Source: Bacillota bacterium (GTDB lineage Bacteria > Bacillota > Clostridia > Lachnospirales > Lachnospiraceae). Taken from it: 64,000 nucleotides of DNA. The notes below the pieces were generated by a model. That model did not search any database. It was not told the DNA's origin and saw only the letters and a list, made by a program, of their open reading frames with translations. Positions 16,431 to 26,390 of the stretch are shown in pieces (positions within the stretch are counted from its first letter, which is position 1; each line of letters begins with the position of its first letter). Position numbers and translations under genes: made by a program. Where the stretch lies: positions 12,501 through 76,500 of the forward strand of contig JAEXNR010000046.1 of assembly GCA_023439505.1 (NCBI GenBank), written 5' to 3'.

Positions 16431-17996
16431 ATGTATCAGAAAAAATTTATCTTACCCGCAATCATCATACTTTTTGTTTCCTTATTATGGTTTGGAAATA
16501 CCAATTATGCATCTGCCCAGGAGGCTGATAACACCATTTGTAAAGGTGTGTTTATAGATACCGTCGATGTAAGCGGTATGACAAGGAAGCAGGCACAAGA
16601 GGCGGTAGATAATTTTATAAAGGGATTACAGGAAAAAGGAATAGCAATTACCGTAGGCGATGATGTGGTATACGCGAAAGTTGGGGATTTAGATTATACC
16701 TATGAACCCAATGATGATATTGACCAGGCGCTTTCCCTGGGGACAGCCGGTAATTTGATTAAGAGATATAAGGATTTAAAGGACATTGAACAGGGAAAGG
16801 TTGTCTTCCCGTTATCCTTTAAAATAAATGAAGAAAAATTGGAAAAGCTGGTGAAAAAAAAGGCCGGCGCGTATAATATCAAGCCGGTAAATGCTAAATT
16901 TGCAAAAAAAGACGGTGCTTTTGTATTCACAGATGAAGTAGTTGGTAGTAAAGTGAATGTTGATCAGACTGCGGAAGCGATTAAGAATGTTCTGTTGAAT
17001 AACTGGAGCAGAACCGATATTGTTGTGAATGGTGTGATGGAGGATGATCTGCCAAAATACAGCAGAAAAGATCTGGAACAATGTACTGCATTATTGGGTT
17101 CTTATTCCACGGTATATACTGATTCTGCCGAAGGAAGAGCAGCCAATCTTGCCAATGGCGCCAGATTAATTAATAATACCCTTCTCTACCCGGGAGATGA
17201 ATTCTCAGGATATGAACATTTAAATCCCTTTACTGAGTCAAATGGATATTATGTTGCAGGTGCATATCTGGACGGCAAAGTTATCGATAGTGTGGGCGGA
17301 GGTGCCTGTCAGGTAACAACCACCCTTTACAATGCAGTATTGTTTGCCGAGTTGGAGGTTGTACAGCGTCAACCTCATTCTATGATTATCGGTTATGTTG
17401 ATTTATCAAGGGATGCGGCCATAGCAGGAACTTATAAGGATCTCAAATTTAAGAATAATACAAAAAGCCCTGTATTAATTGAAGCGTACACGGTTGGACG
17501 AAAGATAACCTTTAATATCTGGGGGCATGAAACAAGAGCTACAGATAACAGAACGATAGAATATGTTACAAAGGTAATCTCTAAGACAGATCCACCAAAG
17601 GACGTTATTACAAAGGACCCCACACAGCCAACGACCTATCGCAGGGTAACCCAGTCTGCTCATGTCGGTTACAGGGCAGAATTATATAAGGTTGTTTATG
17701 AAAATGGGAAAGAAGTCAGCAGAACGCTGGTAAATAAGAGCAGTTATAATGCCGCACCTGCTTATGTGACCGTAGGTACGAAGGAAGTAAAAAAGGAAGA
17801 TGATAAGCCAAAGCCAACAGATAAGCCCAAGGCGCCCAGCAAACCAAAGACCAATACGGACAAGCCTAAATCCGGGGAAGATGAGACAGCCGCTGATAAC
17901 AATGATATTGAAGACCAGTCATTAAATCAGAATCGGTCCAATCCGGAGGACCAGGTGCAGGGAGATTTTTATTGGGATCAGGATATACTGGATTGA
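16431..17996 (+). CDS. Secreted VanW-family protein with peptidoglycan-binding-4 and G5-like domains
   Basis: The 521-residue protein has a signal peptide (residues 1-30, cleavage near ASAQE) and a PG_binding_4-like domain (about 40-210). It also has a VanW domain (about 225-370, with GDEFSGYEHLNPFTESNGY and GGGACQVTTTLYNAVL), then a G5-like beta segment (about 375-450). The last 70 residues form a Lys/Pro/Asp-rich tail that probably crosses or contacts the wall. VanW proteins occur near glycopeptide resistance genes but most clostridial members are housekeeping wall proteins of unknown activity. AAGGAGG lies seven bases before the ATG. Confidence 0.88.
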   Translation: MYQKKFILPAIIILFVSLLWFGNTNYASAQEADNTICKGVFIDTVDVSGMTRKQAQEAVDNFIKGLQEKGIAITVGDDVVYAKVGDLDYTYEPNDDIDQALSLGTAGNLIKRYKDLKDIEQGKVVFPLSFKINEEKLEKLVKKKAGAYNIKPVNAKFAKKDGAFVFTDEVVGSKVNVDQTAEAIKNVLLNNWSRTDIVVNGVMEDDLPKYSRKDLEQCTALLGSYSTVYTDSAEGRAANLANGARLINNTLLYPGDEFSGYEHLNPFTESNGYYVAGAYLDGKVIDSVGGGACQVTTTLYNAVLFAELEVVQRQPHSMIIGYVDLSRDAAIAGTYKDLKFKNNTKSPVLIEAYTVGRKITFNIWGHETRATDNRTIEYVTKVISKTDPPKDVITKDPTQPTTYRRVTQSAHVGYRAELYKVVYENGKEVSRTLVNKSSYNAAPAYVTVGTKEVKKEDDKPKPTDKPKAPSKPKTNTDKPKSGEDETAADNNDIEDQSLNQNRSNPEDQVQGDFYWDQDILD

Positions 17997-18023
17997 TGGT
18001 ACATTTAATTTTTGGAGAATAAA

Positions 18024-19007
18024 ATGAATATTGGAAAAATACCGGAGACGGCATTAAAAAGATCTGTATTAAAACAGATCAAGCATCGGCGGGAAGAAGT
18101 TCTGGTTGGACCGGGAGTGGGAGAAGACTGCAGCATACTTTCAATCGCAGAGGATGAAGTGTTAGTTCTTTCTACTGATCCTATCACCGGCACGGTGAAT
18201 GAGATTGGAACATTAGCCGTTCATATCACGGCCAATGATATCGCATCCAACGGGGCAGAGGTTATTGGTCTGATGCTGACCATTTTGTTGCCGGAACAAA
18301 CAGAGGAAGCAAATCTGCGTCAAATGATGGCAGATATTGAAGCGCAATGCAGTAAACTGAACATTGAGATTATCGGCGGACATACAGAAGTCACCAGGGC
18401 GGTACAACAACCGATTGTTACTGTGACCGGAGTAGGGAAACTGAAACGATCCAGAATGATTAAAACAGCAGGTGCCAGGCCCGGGCAGGAAATTGTTATG
18501 ACAAAATGGGCAGGACTTGAAGGGACTGCCATTATCGCTGCAGATAAGGAAAAGGAATTGTTAAGTCGGTATTCCCATAGTTTCATTGAAGAAGCCAGGA
18601 AAATGATAGATTATCTTTCTGTGATACCGGAATCAAAGATAGCCTCAGAATTCGGCGTGACATCCATGCATGATGTTACGGAAGGCGGCGTCTTCGGGGC
18701 ATTATGGGAGATTGGAGCGGCCTCCGGCGTCGGTCTGGAAGTCGACTTAAAGAAGATATTATTAAGACAGGAAACGGTTGAAATCTGTGAATTTTATGAC
18801 TTAAATCCATATCTGCTGATTTCCAGCGGTTGTATGTTAATGATAACGGACAGGGGGAATAAGCTGGTGGACTTGTTAAAAGGAGCAGGAATACCAGCAG
18901 CTGTGATCGGATATATAACAGACGGGAATGACAGAATTGTTATCAATGAAGAAGAACGAAGATTTCTGGAACCACCGAAAAGTGATGAACTGTATAAGGT
19001 CATTTAA
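18024..19007 (+). CDS. AIR synthase-related (HypE/PurM-like) protein
   Basis: The 327-residue protein has the two-domain PurM/HypE/SelD fold: an N-terminal ATP-binding half (GPGVGEDCSIL near 32, STDPITGT near 55, HITANDIASNGA near 71) and a C-terminal half with HDVTEGGVFGALWEI near 218. Relatives make AIR in purine synthesis, dehydrate carbamoylated HypF in hydrogenase maturation, or make selenophosphate; this stand-alone version has no neighbours from those pathways. The ATG at 18024, six bases after GGAG, is preferred over the upstream TTG at 18012. It lies 16 bases after the VanW gene stop. Confidence 0.8.
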   Translation: MNIGKIPETALKRSVLKQIKHRREEVLVGPGVGEDCSILSIAEDEVLVLSTDPITGTVNEIGTLAVHITANDIASNGAEVIGLMLTILLPEQTEEANLRQMMADIEAQCSKLNIEIIGGHTEVTRAVQQPIVTVTGVGKLKRSRMIKTAGARPGQEIVMTKWAGLEGTAIIAADKEKELLSRYSHSFIEEARKMIDYLSVIPESKIASEFGVTSMHDVTEGGVFGALWEIGAASGVGLEVDLKKILLRQETVEICEFYDLNPYLLISSGCMLMITDRGNKLVDLLKGAGIPAAVIGYITDGNDRIVINEEERRFLEPPKSDELYKVI

Positions 19008-19059
19008 ATAATTGAGACATAAAAATGACATGGTTTTTCAGGGGAAGAGAGGGATTTGA

Positions 19060-19542
19060 ATGAGAGAAAAAGTCCTGGCAGCAATTGATAAGAACAGTAA
19101 ATTATCAGCTGCAGATTTAGCAGTGATGCTTGGTTCGACGCAGGAAGAAATAACAGCCATCCTAAAAGAACTTGAGGAAGAAACTATTATCTGTGGATAT
19201 CCCACTTTAATTAATTGGGATAAGGTAAATTGCGAAAGAGTGACAGCGCTGATTGAAGTGAAGGTTACGCCTCAGAGAGGATTAGGTTTTGATAAAATTG
19301 CAGAGCGGATTTATCAATTTGATGAGGTGCAATCACTCTATCTTATGTCCGGCGGTTTTGATTTAACCGTGATCATAGAGGGAAAGACAATGAGAGAGGT
19401 TGCCAGCTTTGTATCTGAGAAATTGGCTCCTATGGAAGCTGTTCTAAGTACTGCGACCCATTTTGTGCTAAAAAAGTATAAGGAGCATGGACTCCCGCTT
19501 GTTCAGAAGAAACAAGATGAAAGGATGCTGATTACCCCTTGA
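19060..19542 (+). CDS. Lrp/AsnC-family transcriptional regulator
   Basis: The 160-residue protein has an N-terminal helix-turn-helix (residues 1-55, LSAADLAVMLGSTQEEI) and a C-terminal RAM ligand-binding domain (about 65-140, with LIEVKVTPQRGLGFDKIAE and YLMSGGFDLTVIIEG). The family controls amino-acid metabolism in response to amino acids. It is encoded immediately before an aminotransferase whose TTG start overlaps the stop of this gene by three bases, so the two are translated together. The likely role is sensing an amino acid handled by the enzyme. Confidence 0.9.
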   Translation: MREKVLAAIDKNSKLSAADLAVMLGSTQEEITAILKELEEETIICGYPTLINWDKVNCERVTALIEVKVTPQRGLGFDKIAERIYQFDEVQSLYLMSGGFDLTVIIEGKTMREVASFVSEKLAPMEAVLSTATHFVLKKYKEHGLPLVQKKQDERMLITP

Positions 19543-20702
19543 GAAATCCATTGTCGAGAACAGTAACACAATTACCCCCTTCGGGGATTAGAAAGTTTTT
19601 TGATATCGTCAGTGAAATGAAAGACGCGATCTCACTTGGTGTGGGCGAACCGGATTTTGATACACCCTGGCATATCAGAGAAGAAGGTATTTACTCTCTG
19701 GAGAAGGGGAAAACCTTCTATACTTCGAATGCAGGTCTGGTTGAATTAAAGAAAGAAATCTGTAATTATCTGAAGAGAAGATTTGATCTTGAATATCAGT
19801 ATGATAAAGAAACCATTGTTACGGTAGGCGGAAGTGAAGCAATTGATATCGCACTTCGTGCCATGATCGAGCAGGGGGATGAGGTATTGATCCCACAGCC
19901 ATCTTACGTGTCCTACTATCCCTGTACCATACTGGCAGGAGGAGTTCCTGTCGTTATTGAACTTCAGGGTGAAAATGACTTTAAGTTAACCGGGAAACAA
20001 TTATTAAATGCCATTACGGAGAAAACAAAGGTTTTAATACTGCCCTATCCAAACAATCCGACGGGCTCTGTTATGGATTATCATGATTTAAAAGAAATCG
20101 TGGATATTATTATCCAAAGGGACATTTTTGTAATCTCTGATGAGATTTATTCGGAATTAAGCTATGGAGAAAAGCATGTCTCGATTGCATCATTTCCCGG
20201 ACTGAAAGAAAGAACTATTGTGATTAACGGCTTTTCAAAATCATATGCCATGACGGGATGGAGATTAGGTTATGCGGTAGGTCCGGCTATGATCATAGAG
20301 CAAATGATTAAAATTCACCAATTTGCCATTATGTGTGCACCTACCACAAGTCAGTATGCCGGTCTTGAAGCTGTTAAAAATGGGGATGCCGATGTGGAGA
20401 TGATGAGAGATGCATATGATAAGCGGCGCAGATACCTGGTACATGCACTAAGAAACATGGGATTAGAATGCTTTGAACCTTTTGGTGCTTTTTATGTCTT
20501 TCCTTGTATTAAAAGTCTGGGAATGACATCAGAGGAATTCGCAACGAATCTATTGAAGGAAGAGAAGGTTGCCGTTGTTCCGGGAACAGCGTTTGGTGAT
20601 TGCGGAGAAGGGTATCTGAGAATATCCTATGCCTACTCTATTGATAACTTAAAGATTGCCATTGAAAGAATGGAGCGGTTTGTTAAAAAATACAGAAAAT
20701 AA
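19539..20702 (+). CDS. PLP-dependent class I/II aminotransferase, TTG start
   Basis: The 387-residue enzyme is a fold-type I aminotransferase. It has the substrate loop SLGVGEPDFDTPWHI near residue 32, PYPNNPTGS near 168, the PLP lysine K234 in NGFSKSYAMTGWRLGY, and the carboxylate-binding arginine in YLRISYA near 361. It transfers amino groups between amino acids and 2-oxoacids; close relatives act on aromatic or branched amino acids or on alanine, and substrate cannot be read here. The TTG start overlaps the Lrp stop (TTGA) and AAAGGATG lies upstream. Confidence 0.9.
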   Translation: MRNPLSRTVTQLPPSGIRKFFDIVSEMKDAISLGVGEPDFDTPWHIREEGIYSLEKGKTFYTSNAGLVELKKEICNYLKRRFDLEYQYDKETIVTVGGSEAIDIALRAMIEQGDEVLIPQPSYVSYYPCTILAGGVPVVIELQGENDFKLTGKQLLNAITEKTKVLILPYPNNPTGSVMDYHDLKEIVDIIIQRDIFVISDEIYSELSYGEKHVSIASFPGLKERTIVINGFSKSYAMTGWRLGYAVGPAMIIEQMIKIHQFAIMCAPTTSQYAGLEAVKNGDADVEMMRDAYDKRRRYLVHALRNMGLECFEPFGAFYVFPCIKSLGMTSEEFATNLLKEEKVAVVPGTAFGDCGEGYLRISYAYSIDNLKIAIERMERFVKKYRK

Positions 20703-20781
20703 AGATTTATTGTTTGAATTAGTTGAATTTTTGGATGTACATGTGATAAAATGGGGATAGGATACATAGGAGGTAAACGAA

Positions 20782-21252
20782 ATGGCCACAGTGAATGTAG
20801 ATCACATTAATCCGTTCTTAATGGCATCCGCTAAGATATTAAAAGATATGTGTATGATTGATGCTAAAGTTGAGAGACCAATTATTAAAAATCCGGTATT
20901 TCTGGAAAATACCATGGTTATCTTTATTGGTTTTACCGGAGCAATGAAAGGCCAGGTAATGATCGCCTTGGAACATAGAGTAGCCTGTGATATCGCATCA
21001 AAGATGATTATGATGCCGATTACAGAAATGGATGACTTCTCAAGAAGCGCGATCAGTGAGCTTGGTAATATGATACTCGGAAATACAGCAACTATTTTCT
21101 CGACAAAAGGAATCGCGATAGATATCACACCGCCAACGGTAGGTAATGGTACGATGACCATTACAAACAGCTTTGCAACAAATATTTGTGTACCGATGAC
21201 CTATGATACAGATAAAGTAATTGAAATTCATATCGCAATTAAAGGTGATTAA
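20782..21252 (+). CDS. cheX: Chemotaxis protein CheX (CheY-P phosphatase)
   Basis: CheX dephosphorylates CheY-P. The 156-residue protein has the CheX/CheC/FliY signature with catalytic E93 and N96 (SAISELGNMILGN) and a typical beta-rich C-terminus. The family is usually encoded in chemotaxis operons. Here it stands alone between an aminotransferase and trmL, with its own strong AGGAGG site and its own terminator overlapping the stop codon. The organism is therefore probably motile or uses CheX in another phospho-relay. The length is normal. Confidence 0.88.
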   Translation: MATVNVDHINPFLMASAKILKDMCMIDAKVERPIIKNPVFLENTMVIFIGFTGAMKGQVMIALEHRVACDIASKMIMMPITEMDDFSRSAISELGNMILGNTATIFSTKGIAIDITPPTVGNGTMTITNSFATNICVPMTYDTDKVIEIHIAIKGD

Positions 21253-21264
21253 TTCACCTTTTTT
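21241..21264 (+). terminator. Intrinsic terminator overlapping the cheX stop
   Basis: AAAGGTGA pairs with TCACCTTT around the TAA stop codon and is followed by a run of T residues. Confidence 0.85.
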
Positions 21265-21311
21265 CTTTGTCCTATTCTATGCAAATTGATGATATAAAGT
21301 GAGGAAACATG

Positions 21312-21806
21312 ATGAATATCGTTTTATTGGAACCCGAAATACCTGCAAATACCGGTAACATAGGACGAACCTGTGTGGCAACGGGGACGAAGCTGCATCT
21401 GATAGAACCTATGGGTTTTCGACTGAATGAGAAAGAGATTAAACGAGCCGGTCTGGATTACTGGAGCAAACTGGATATCGAGGTTTATGATAACTACCAG
21501 GATTTCTTGAATAAGAACCCCAACGCTAAGATTTATATGGCAACAACAAAGGCACAAAAATCCTATACGCATGTGGCATATGAGCCCGACTGCTATATTA
21601 TGTTTGGAAAGGAGAGTGCCGGTATTCCGGAGGATCTCTTATTGCGGAATAAGGAGAACTCCATTCGTATCCCTATGGTTGGTGAAATCAGATCATTAAA
21701 TCTGGGTAATTCGGTGGCTATTGTTCTCTATGAGGCGCTTCGCCAGAATAACTTTGAGGGGATGAAGCTGGAAGGGCAGCTCCATCATCATCACTGGGAT
21801 GAATAG
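21312..21806 (+). CDS. trmL: tRNA (cytidine/uridine-34-2'-O)-methyltransferase TrmL
   Basis: TrmL methylates the ribose of the wobble base of tRNA-Leu with SAM. The 164-residue SPOUT enzyme begins NIVLLEPEIPANTGNIGRT and ends with the trefoil-knot SAM site (GKESAGIPEDLL near 103 and IRIPMVGEIRSLNLGNSVAIVLYE near 117). Two adjacent ATGs exist; the second (21312) has better spacing from GAGG. The tail is His-rich. The gene ends five bases before the convergent histidine kinase. Confidence 0.92.
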   Translation: MNIVLLEPEIPANTGNIGRTCVATGTKLHLIEPMGFRLNEKEIKRAGLDYWSKLDIEVYDNYQDFLNKNPNAKIYMATTKAQKSYTHVAYEPDCYIMFGKESAGIPEDLLLRNKENSIRIPMVGEIRSLNLGNSVAIVLYEALRQNNFEGMKLEGQLHHHHWDE

Positions 21807-21811
21807 GACCG

Positions 21812-23221
21812 CTACTCAGCAGTTTTTGTCAGGGAGAAGATGAATTCTGTTCCGACTCCTTCTGTGCTGATTACATTGATATTTTCGTTATGGGCCTGGA
21901 TGATTTCCTTTGTTATGGAAAGTCCAAGGCCTGTTCCTTTTTTATCTTTGCCCCTGGAAGTGTCAGTTTTATAAAAGCGATCCCAGACCTTTTTAATGGA
22001 ATCCTTTGGTATTCCGATGCCGTAATCCTTAACGGACACGAATACTTTGTCCCCTTTCTCTTCGGTTGAAACCTTAATTTTTGAATTGGTATTGCTAAAC
22101 TTAATTGCATTGTCGATCAGGTTATAAAGTACCTGCTGAATCTTTCCCATGTCGGCATTCACATAGATGGTTCTGGAAGAAAAGATCAGGTTTAATGTGA
22201 TCTTCTTATCACGGCATGCCCCTTCAAAGCTTTCTGACGTCTTCTTAATAATGTGATTTATATCAAAGCAAACAATATCCAGAAAGGTTCCATGGGATTC
22301 AAAGCTGTTTAATTCCAGAAGGCTGGAAGTCAGCTTATTAAGTCGTTCGGTCTCAAATAATATAATTTTCAAATACTTATCCTGTGCTTCATGAGGGATG
22401 GTACCATCCAGGATAGCTTCTGCATAACCTTTAATCGAAGTTAGCGGCGAACGAAAGTCATGAGAAATGTTGGCGACAAACTTCTTCTGGTAATCATCGA
22501 GCTTACTTAACTCTCCGGCCATGTAGGAGAGAGCGGCACCCAGCTCCCTATATTCGCCCGGTCCTTTTATATGCAGGGGATAGTTATAATTACCGGAACT
22601 GTAGGCCATAGCAGCTTTTGAAATCTTCTTTAAAGGAACAGAAGTAATATGATTGATGGACAGGAATAAAATTAACAGGATCGGCAGGAAAATCAGAAAG
22701 CAAATATTAACGATATCCAGATAGAGTGTGGTGTTTTCTTCAATACTGCTTAAGGAGGCCATCAAAACAATATGCCCTCTTGTCTGATAATCATAGGAGA
22801 TGGATTGAATTACACAGATATAAGGCTCACTTAAGATTCCTTTAAAATAAGTAAAGTCACTGTAATTCTTATCCAGGAATGCTGGGTCGATATCGTTTAA
22901 ATTAACATTAAGGGCGGTCTCAACGTCTGCAGAGTCAGCAATTACAATCCCGTCAGGATTTACAATCCAAACGCGAATGTTTAAAAATGTATGAATGGAC
23001 TTAAGCTGAGCGGATAAGGAATTCAACGTCATTGCTTCGCTGTAAAAGCTGGTCAGGTATTCCGTTCTTATTAGATTAGCCTCTTGATTCAGCAATTCAA
23101 ATTTACGCTGTTTCAGATGACGCTCCAGAAGGTGCATGCCATATGTATTTAGAAGGAAAAATATAATCAATGCAGAAAAGAGAAAATATACAATTAATCT
23201 GGACCATATGGTCTTCTTCAT
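21812..23221 (-). CDS. Sensor histidine kinase (HAMP-HisKA-HATPase)
   Basis: The protein has two membrane helices (about residues 8-28 and 160-180) flanking an external sensor domain, a HAMP linker, and a HisKA dimerisation domain with the phosphorylated His in NISHDFRSPLTSIKGYAE. A HATPase domain follows, with N (LIDNAIKFS), G1 (DYGIGIP) and G2 (GTGLGLSI) boxes. It senses an unknown extracellular signal and phosphorylates the response regulator encoded just upstream. The ATG at 23221 (469 residues) is preferred; an ATG at 23245 would add eight residues. The downstream gene trmL is convergent. Confidence 0.92.
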   Translation of the reverse strand: MKKTIWSRLIVYFLFSALIIFFLLNTYGMHLLERHLKQRKFELLNQEANLIRTEYLTSFYSEAMTLNSLSAQLKSIHTFLNIRVWIVNPDGIVIADSADVETALNVNLNDIDPAFLDKNYSDFTYFKGILSEPYICVIQSISYDYQTRGHIVLMASLSSIEENTTLYLDIVNICFLIFLPILLILFLSINHITSVPLKKISKAAMAYSSGNYNYPLHIKGPGEYRELGAALSYMAGELSKLDDYQKKFVANISHDFRSPLTSIKGYAEAILDGTIPHEAQDKYLKIILFETERLNKLTSSLLELNSFESHGTFLDIVCFDINHIIKKTSESFEGACRDKKITLNLIFSSRTIYVNADMGKIQQVLYNLIDNAIKFSNTNSKIKVSTEEKGDKVFVSVKDYGIGIPKDSIKKVWDRFYKTDTSRGKDKKGTGLGLSITKEIIQAHNENINVISTEGVGTEFIFSLTKTAE

Positions 23222-23258
23222 GACATGCACCCGCCTGTTTCTCATTATTATTTCTTAC

Positions 23259-23981
23259 TTACCATTTCTTCGCGTTCTTCACCTCAAATTTATAACCGAT
23301 GCCCCAAACAGTAGCGAGACCCCAGTCATTATGATCCTTGATTTTCTCCCGTAACCGCTTGATATGGACATCCACGGTCCTGGTGTCGCCAAAATATTCA
23401 TACCCCCAGATATGATCCAAAAGCTGCTCTCTGGTAAAAACCTGATTGGGGTTGGAGGCTAAAAAGTATAATAGTTCCAGTTCCTTTGGCGGCATCTCAA
23501 TATTCTCGGAATAATATTGAACCGAATAATTACTCAAATTGATGACAAGATCCGTATAAGAGACATAGTCTCCGCTGGGTGCCGGGGTATCTTCTTCCGC
23601 TGCACTGCCGGGATGAAAGCGCCTTAAGACGGCTCTTACTCTGGCCACCAGCTCCTTGGAATCAAAAGGCTTAATGACATAATCATCCGCTCCCAGCTCA
23701 AGGCCGAGTACCTTATCAAATATTTCACCCTTTGCAGATAACATAATGATGGGAACTTTGGAAGTTTTTCGTATTTCACGGCAAACCTCATAACCATCGA
23801 TTCCCGGCAGCATGAGATCCAACAATACCAAATTAGGATGATAGGAATGAAACTGCTGGATGGCGGCTTCCCCATCATGAACGATCAGGGTATCAAAGCA
23901 TTCCTTGGTCAGATACAGGGAGATAAGTTCCGCGATATTTACATCATCGTCCACAATTAAGATTTTTTGCTTCGCTATCAT
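23259..23981 (-). CDS. OmpR/PhoB-family response regulator
   Basis: The 240-residue regulator has a receiver domain with the acidic pocket DDD at 11-13, the phospho-acceptor D55 (LLDLMLPG) and K104 (VIKPF). A winged-helix DNA-binding domain with RTVDVHIKRLREKI near residue 210 follows. It pairs with the histidine kinase gene that follows. It begins 30 bases after the mutS2 stop, so the two-component genes may be cotranscribed with mutS2. A GAAAGGAG site precedes the ATG. Confidence 0.93.
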   Translation of the reverse strand: MIAKQKILIVDDDVNIAELISLYLTKECFDTLIVHDGEAAIQQFHSYHPNLVLLDLMLPGIDGYEVCREIRKTSKVPIIMLSAKGEIFDKVLGLELGADDYVIKPFDSKELVARVRAVLRRFHPGSAAEEDTPAPSGDYVSYTDLVINLSNYSVQYYSENIEMPPKELELLYFLASNPNQVFTREQLLDHIWGYEYFGDTRTVDVHIKRLREKIKDHNDWGLATVWGIGYKFEVKNAKKW

Positions 23982-24011
23982 GAAGTACTCCTTTCAGAAT
24001 TAGATGATTCC

Positions 24012-26390
24012 TTATTGAAACTCTACGATTGTCACACCGTGGTCCCCTTCTCCAAAACCGCCGACACGGTAGGATTTCACATATTTTGTTTTCTTAAGAT
24101 GCGCATGTACCGCATTTTTTAATGCCCCGGTTCCTCTTCCGTGAATAATGGTTACCTGCGGAAGATGGGCAAGATATGCATCATCAAGATATTTATCTAA
24201 TTCGGGAAGTGCTTCATCAACGGTCTTACCGATTAAATTGATTTCAGGATGTATGGTACTGGATTTACTCATTTTGATTTTGCCTGACTGGGTTCGGGTC
24301 AGTCCGGGTGCCTGAACAGAGTCATCTTCCGTTGGTTCCAGATCCCTTATATTAACCTGGGAGCGCAGGATGCCCATCTGGACATATAAATCACCTTTGG
24401 CATTGGGTAAAGTACTTACTGTCCCCTTTAACCCAAGGCTTACCACAAGAACCGTATCTCCGATTTTTAAATTCTTAAGATTGACTTTTTTCGTTTGTTT
24501 ATTCCGATCCTTTTGGGAGGAACGGTCGCCTGTCTTGATATGCTCCCGGATGGCACTGCGTTCTGATTCCATATCCTTAATATCTCCACCCTCCAGGAGC
24601 CACTTGTTGTATTTGCGGATGCTCTGATCTGCAAAATCTTTGGCTCCCTGCAGGATCAAGGCAGCTTCCTCTCTGGCCTCCTTCAGAATACGTTCCCGGT
24701 TAGAATCAATGGTCTCATTCTTTCTTGCCAGATTCCTCTTTAACTGTTCTATTTCGTTCTTATAAATTGAGATCTGTTCCTGTTCCTTCTCGATGGTAAT
24801 ACGATTTGCTTCCAGATCACTGATCAGATCTTCAAAACTCTTTTCCTGCTTCCCGATCTGTTCCTTCGCAGAGTCAATGATATAATCCGGAAGACCAAGC
24901 TTGGAGGAAATGGCAAAAGCATTGCTCTTTCCCGGAATTCCGATGAGGAGCCGATAAGTGGGACGCAATGTCTCAACATCAAACTCACAGGACGCATTGA
25001 TCACACCATCCGTGGACAGGGCATAGATCTTAAGTTCACTGTAATGCGTGGTAGCCATGGTCCGGATATTCTTCTGATGCAGATGTGAAAGAATGGATAT
25101 GGCCAAAGCAGCACCTTCCGTGGGATCAGTTCCCGCTCCTAACTCGTCAAATAGTACAAGAGACTTCTCATCTGCTTTATCCAGGATGGATACAATGTTG
25201 GTCATATGAGAAGAAAAGGTACTAAGACTTTGCTCGATACTTTGCTCGTCGCCGATATCCGCATACACATCCTCAAAAACGGACAATTCTGAGCCATCAA
25301 AGGCAGGGATATGAAGGCCTGCCTGTCCCATGAGGGTCAGAAGTCCAACGGTTTTTAAGGATACGGTTTTACCGCCGGTATTGGGACCGGTAATAATAAG
25401 CATATGAAAGTCTTGGCCAAGCATAATGTCGATGGGAACCACTTTCCTGGCGTCAATTAAAGGATGACGGCCCTTCTTTATATGAAGAAATCCATTGGAA
25501 TTAAATACCGGCTCTGAGCCCCTCATTTGCTTTGACAGAGCAGCTCTGGCAAAGATGTAATCCAGTTGGATCAGCGTGTTGAAATTATAAGCAAGACTTT
25601 CCTGGTATCCGGCAGCCTGGCAGCTCAGATCGGCAAGGACCTTCTCGATCTCCTCCTGTTCTTTGATGGAGAGTTCCTTCAATTCATTATTCAGCCGGAC
25701 GATTGCAACAGGTTCAATGAACAGAGTGGAGCCGGTAGAGGATTGATCATGGATCATGCCCTGAAACTGACTCTTGAATTCTGCACGCACCGGCAGACAG
25801 TATCTGCCGTTTCGCATGGTAATAATATTCTCCTGAAGCATAGTGCGGGAGGAATTCAGGATGGAAGAGAGCTCACTGTGAATCCGGTCATTGGTAGTGC
25901 GTATGGTACGGCGCACACTCTTAAGGCCCGGACTTGCATCATCTGCGAGTTCTTCTTCTGAAATAATACAGCGCTTAATTTCATTGTTAAAGGGAGTTAA
26001 AGGCTCTAAACCTGCGAAATAAGGTGTCAGGGAATCCTCCGTCTGTGTCTCGTCTTCCTTCCCCGTATATCCGCTGTAAGCCTTTAGACGCAGCGTTGCA
26101 TCCAGATCGGAACTAATGTGGAGAAGTTCAACGATGCTTAAGGAAGCTCCCATTTTAAGACGAAGCAGGGAGGGGCGGATATCATGGATACCGCTAAAGG
26201 AGACACTTCCCTTTCTTAATATTCTGGACAATCCGTCAGAAGTCTCCCTTAAAAGTTGTTTGATGGTATCCAGATCTGATTGGGGAAGAACCTTTTTACA
26301 CAACTCCTTCCCGCCGCTTGTACCGGCATGGCTGCATAATATATCTATAATTTTATTGAATTCCAATGTTTTTAGTGCTTTTTCGTTCAC
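24012..26390 (-). CDS. mutS2: Endonuclease MutS2 / ribosome collision factor RqcU
   Basis: The 792-residue protein has MutS core domains, the Walker A motif GPNTGGKT at 335-342, a Walker B region (LVLFDELGAGTDPTEGAAL), a long coiled coil (about 510-600), a KOW-like segment (LKIGDTVLV) and a C-terminal Smr nuclease domain (HGRGTGALKNAVHAHLK). Originally described as a suppressor of recombination, in Bacillus it splits collided ribosomes and feeds quality control. RqcP, from the same pathway, is also in this window. The start is GTG at 26390. Length is normal. Confidence 0.95.
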   Translation of the reverse strand: MNEKALKTLEFNKIIDILCSHAGTSGGKELCKKVLPQSDLDTIKQLLRETSDGLSRILRKGSVSFSGIHDIRPSLLRLKMGASLSIVELLHISSDLDATLRLKAYSGYTGKEDETQTEDSLTPYFAGLEPLTPFNNEIKRCIISEEELADDASPGLKSVRRTIRTTNDRIHSELSSILNSSRTMLQENIITMRNGRYCLPVRAEFKSQFQGMIHDQSSTGSTLFIEPVAIVRLNNELKELSIKEQEEIEKVLADLSCQAAGYQESLAYNFNTLIQLDYIFARAALSKQMRGSEPVFNSNGFLHIKKGRHPLIDARKVVPIDIMLGQDFHMLIITGPNTGGKTVSLKTVGLLTLMGQAGLHIPAFDGSELSVFEDVYADIGDEQSIEQSLSTFSSHMTNIVSILDKADEKSLVLFDELGAGTDPTEGAALAISILSHLHQKNIRTMATTHYSELKIYALSTDGVINASCEFDVETLRPTYRLLIGIPGKSNAFAISSKLGLPDYIIDSAKEQIGKQEKSFEDLISDLEANRITIEKEQEQISIYKNEIEQLKRNLARKNETIDSNRERILKEAREEAALILQGAKDFADQSIRKYNKWLLEGGDIKDMESERSAIREHIKTGDRSSQKDRNKQTKKVNLKNLKIGDTVLVVSLGLKGTVSTLPNAKGDLYVQMGILRSQVNIRDLEPTEDDSVQAPGLTRTQSGKIKMSKSSTIHPEINLIGKTVDEALPELDKYLDDAYLAHLPQVTIIHGRGTGALKNAVHAHLKKTKYVKSYRVGGFGEGDHGVTIVEFQ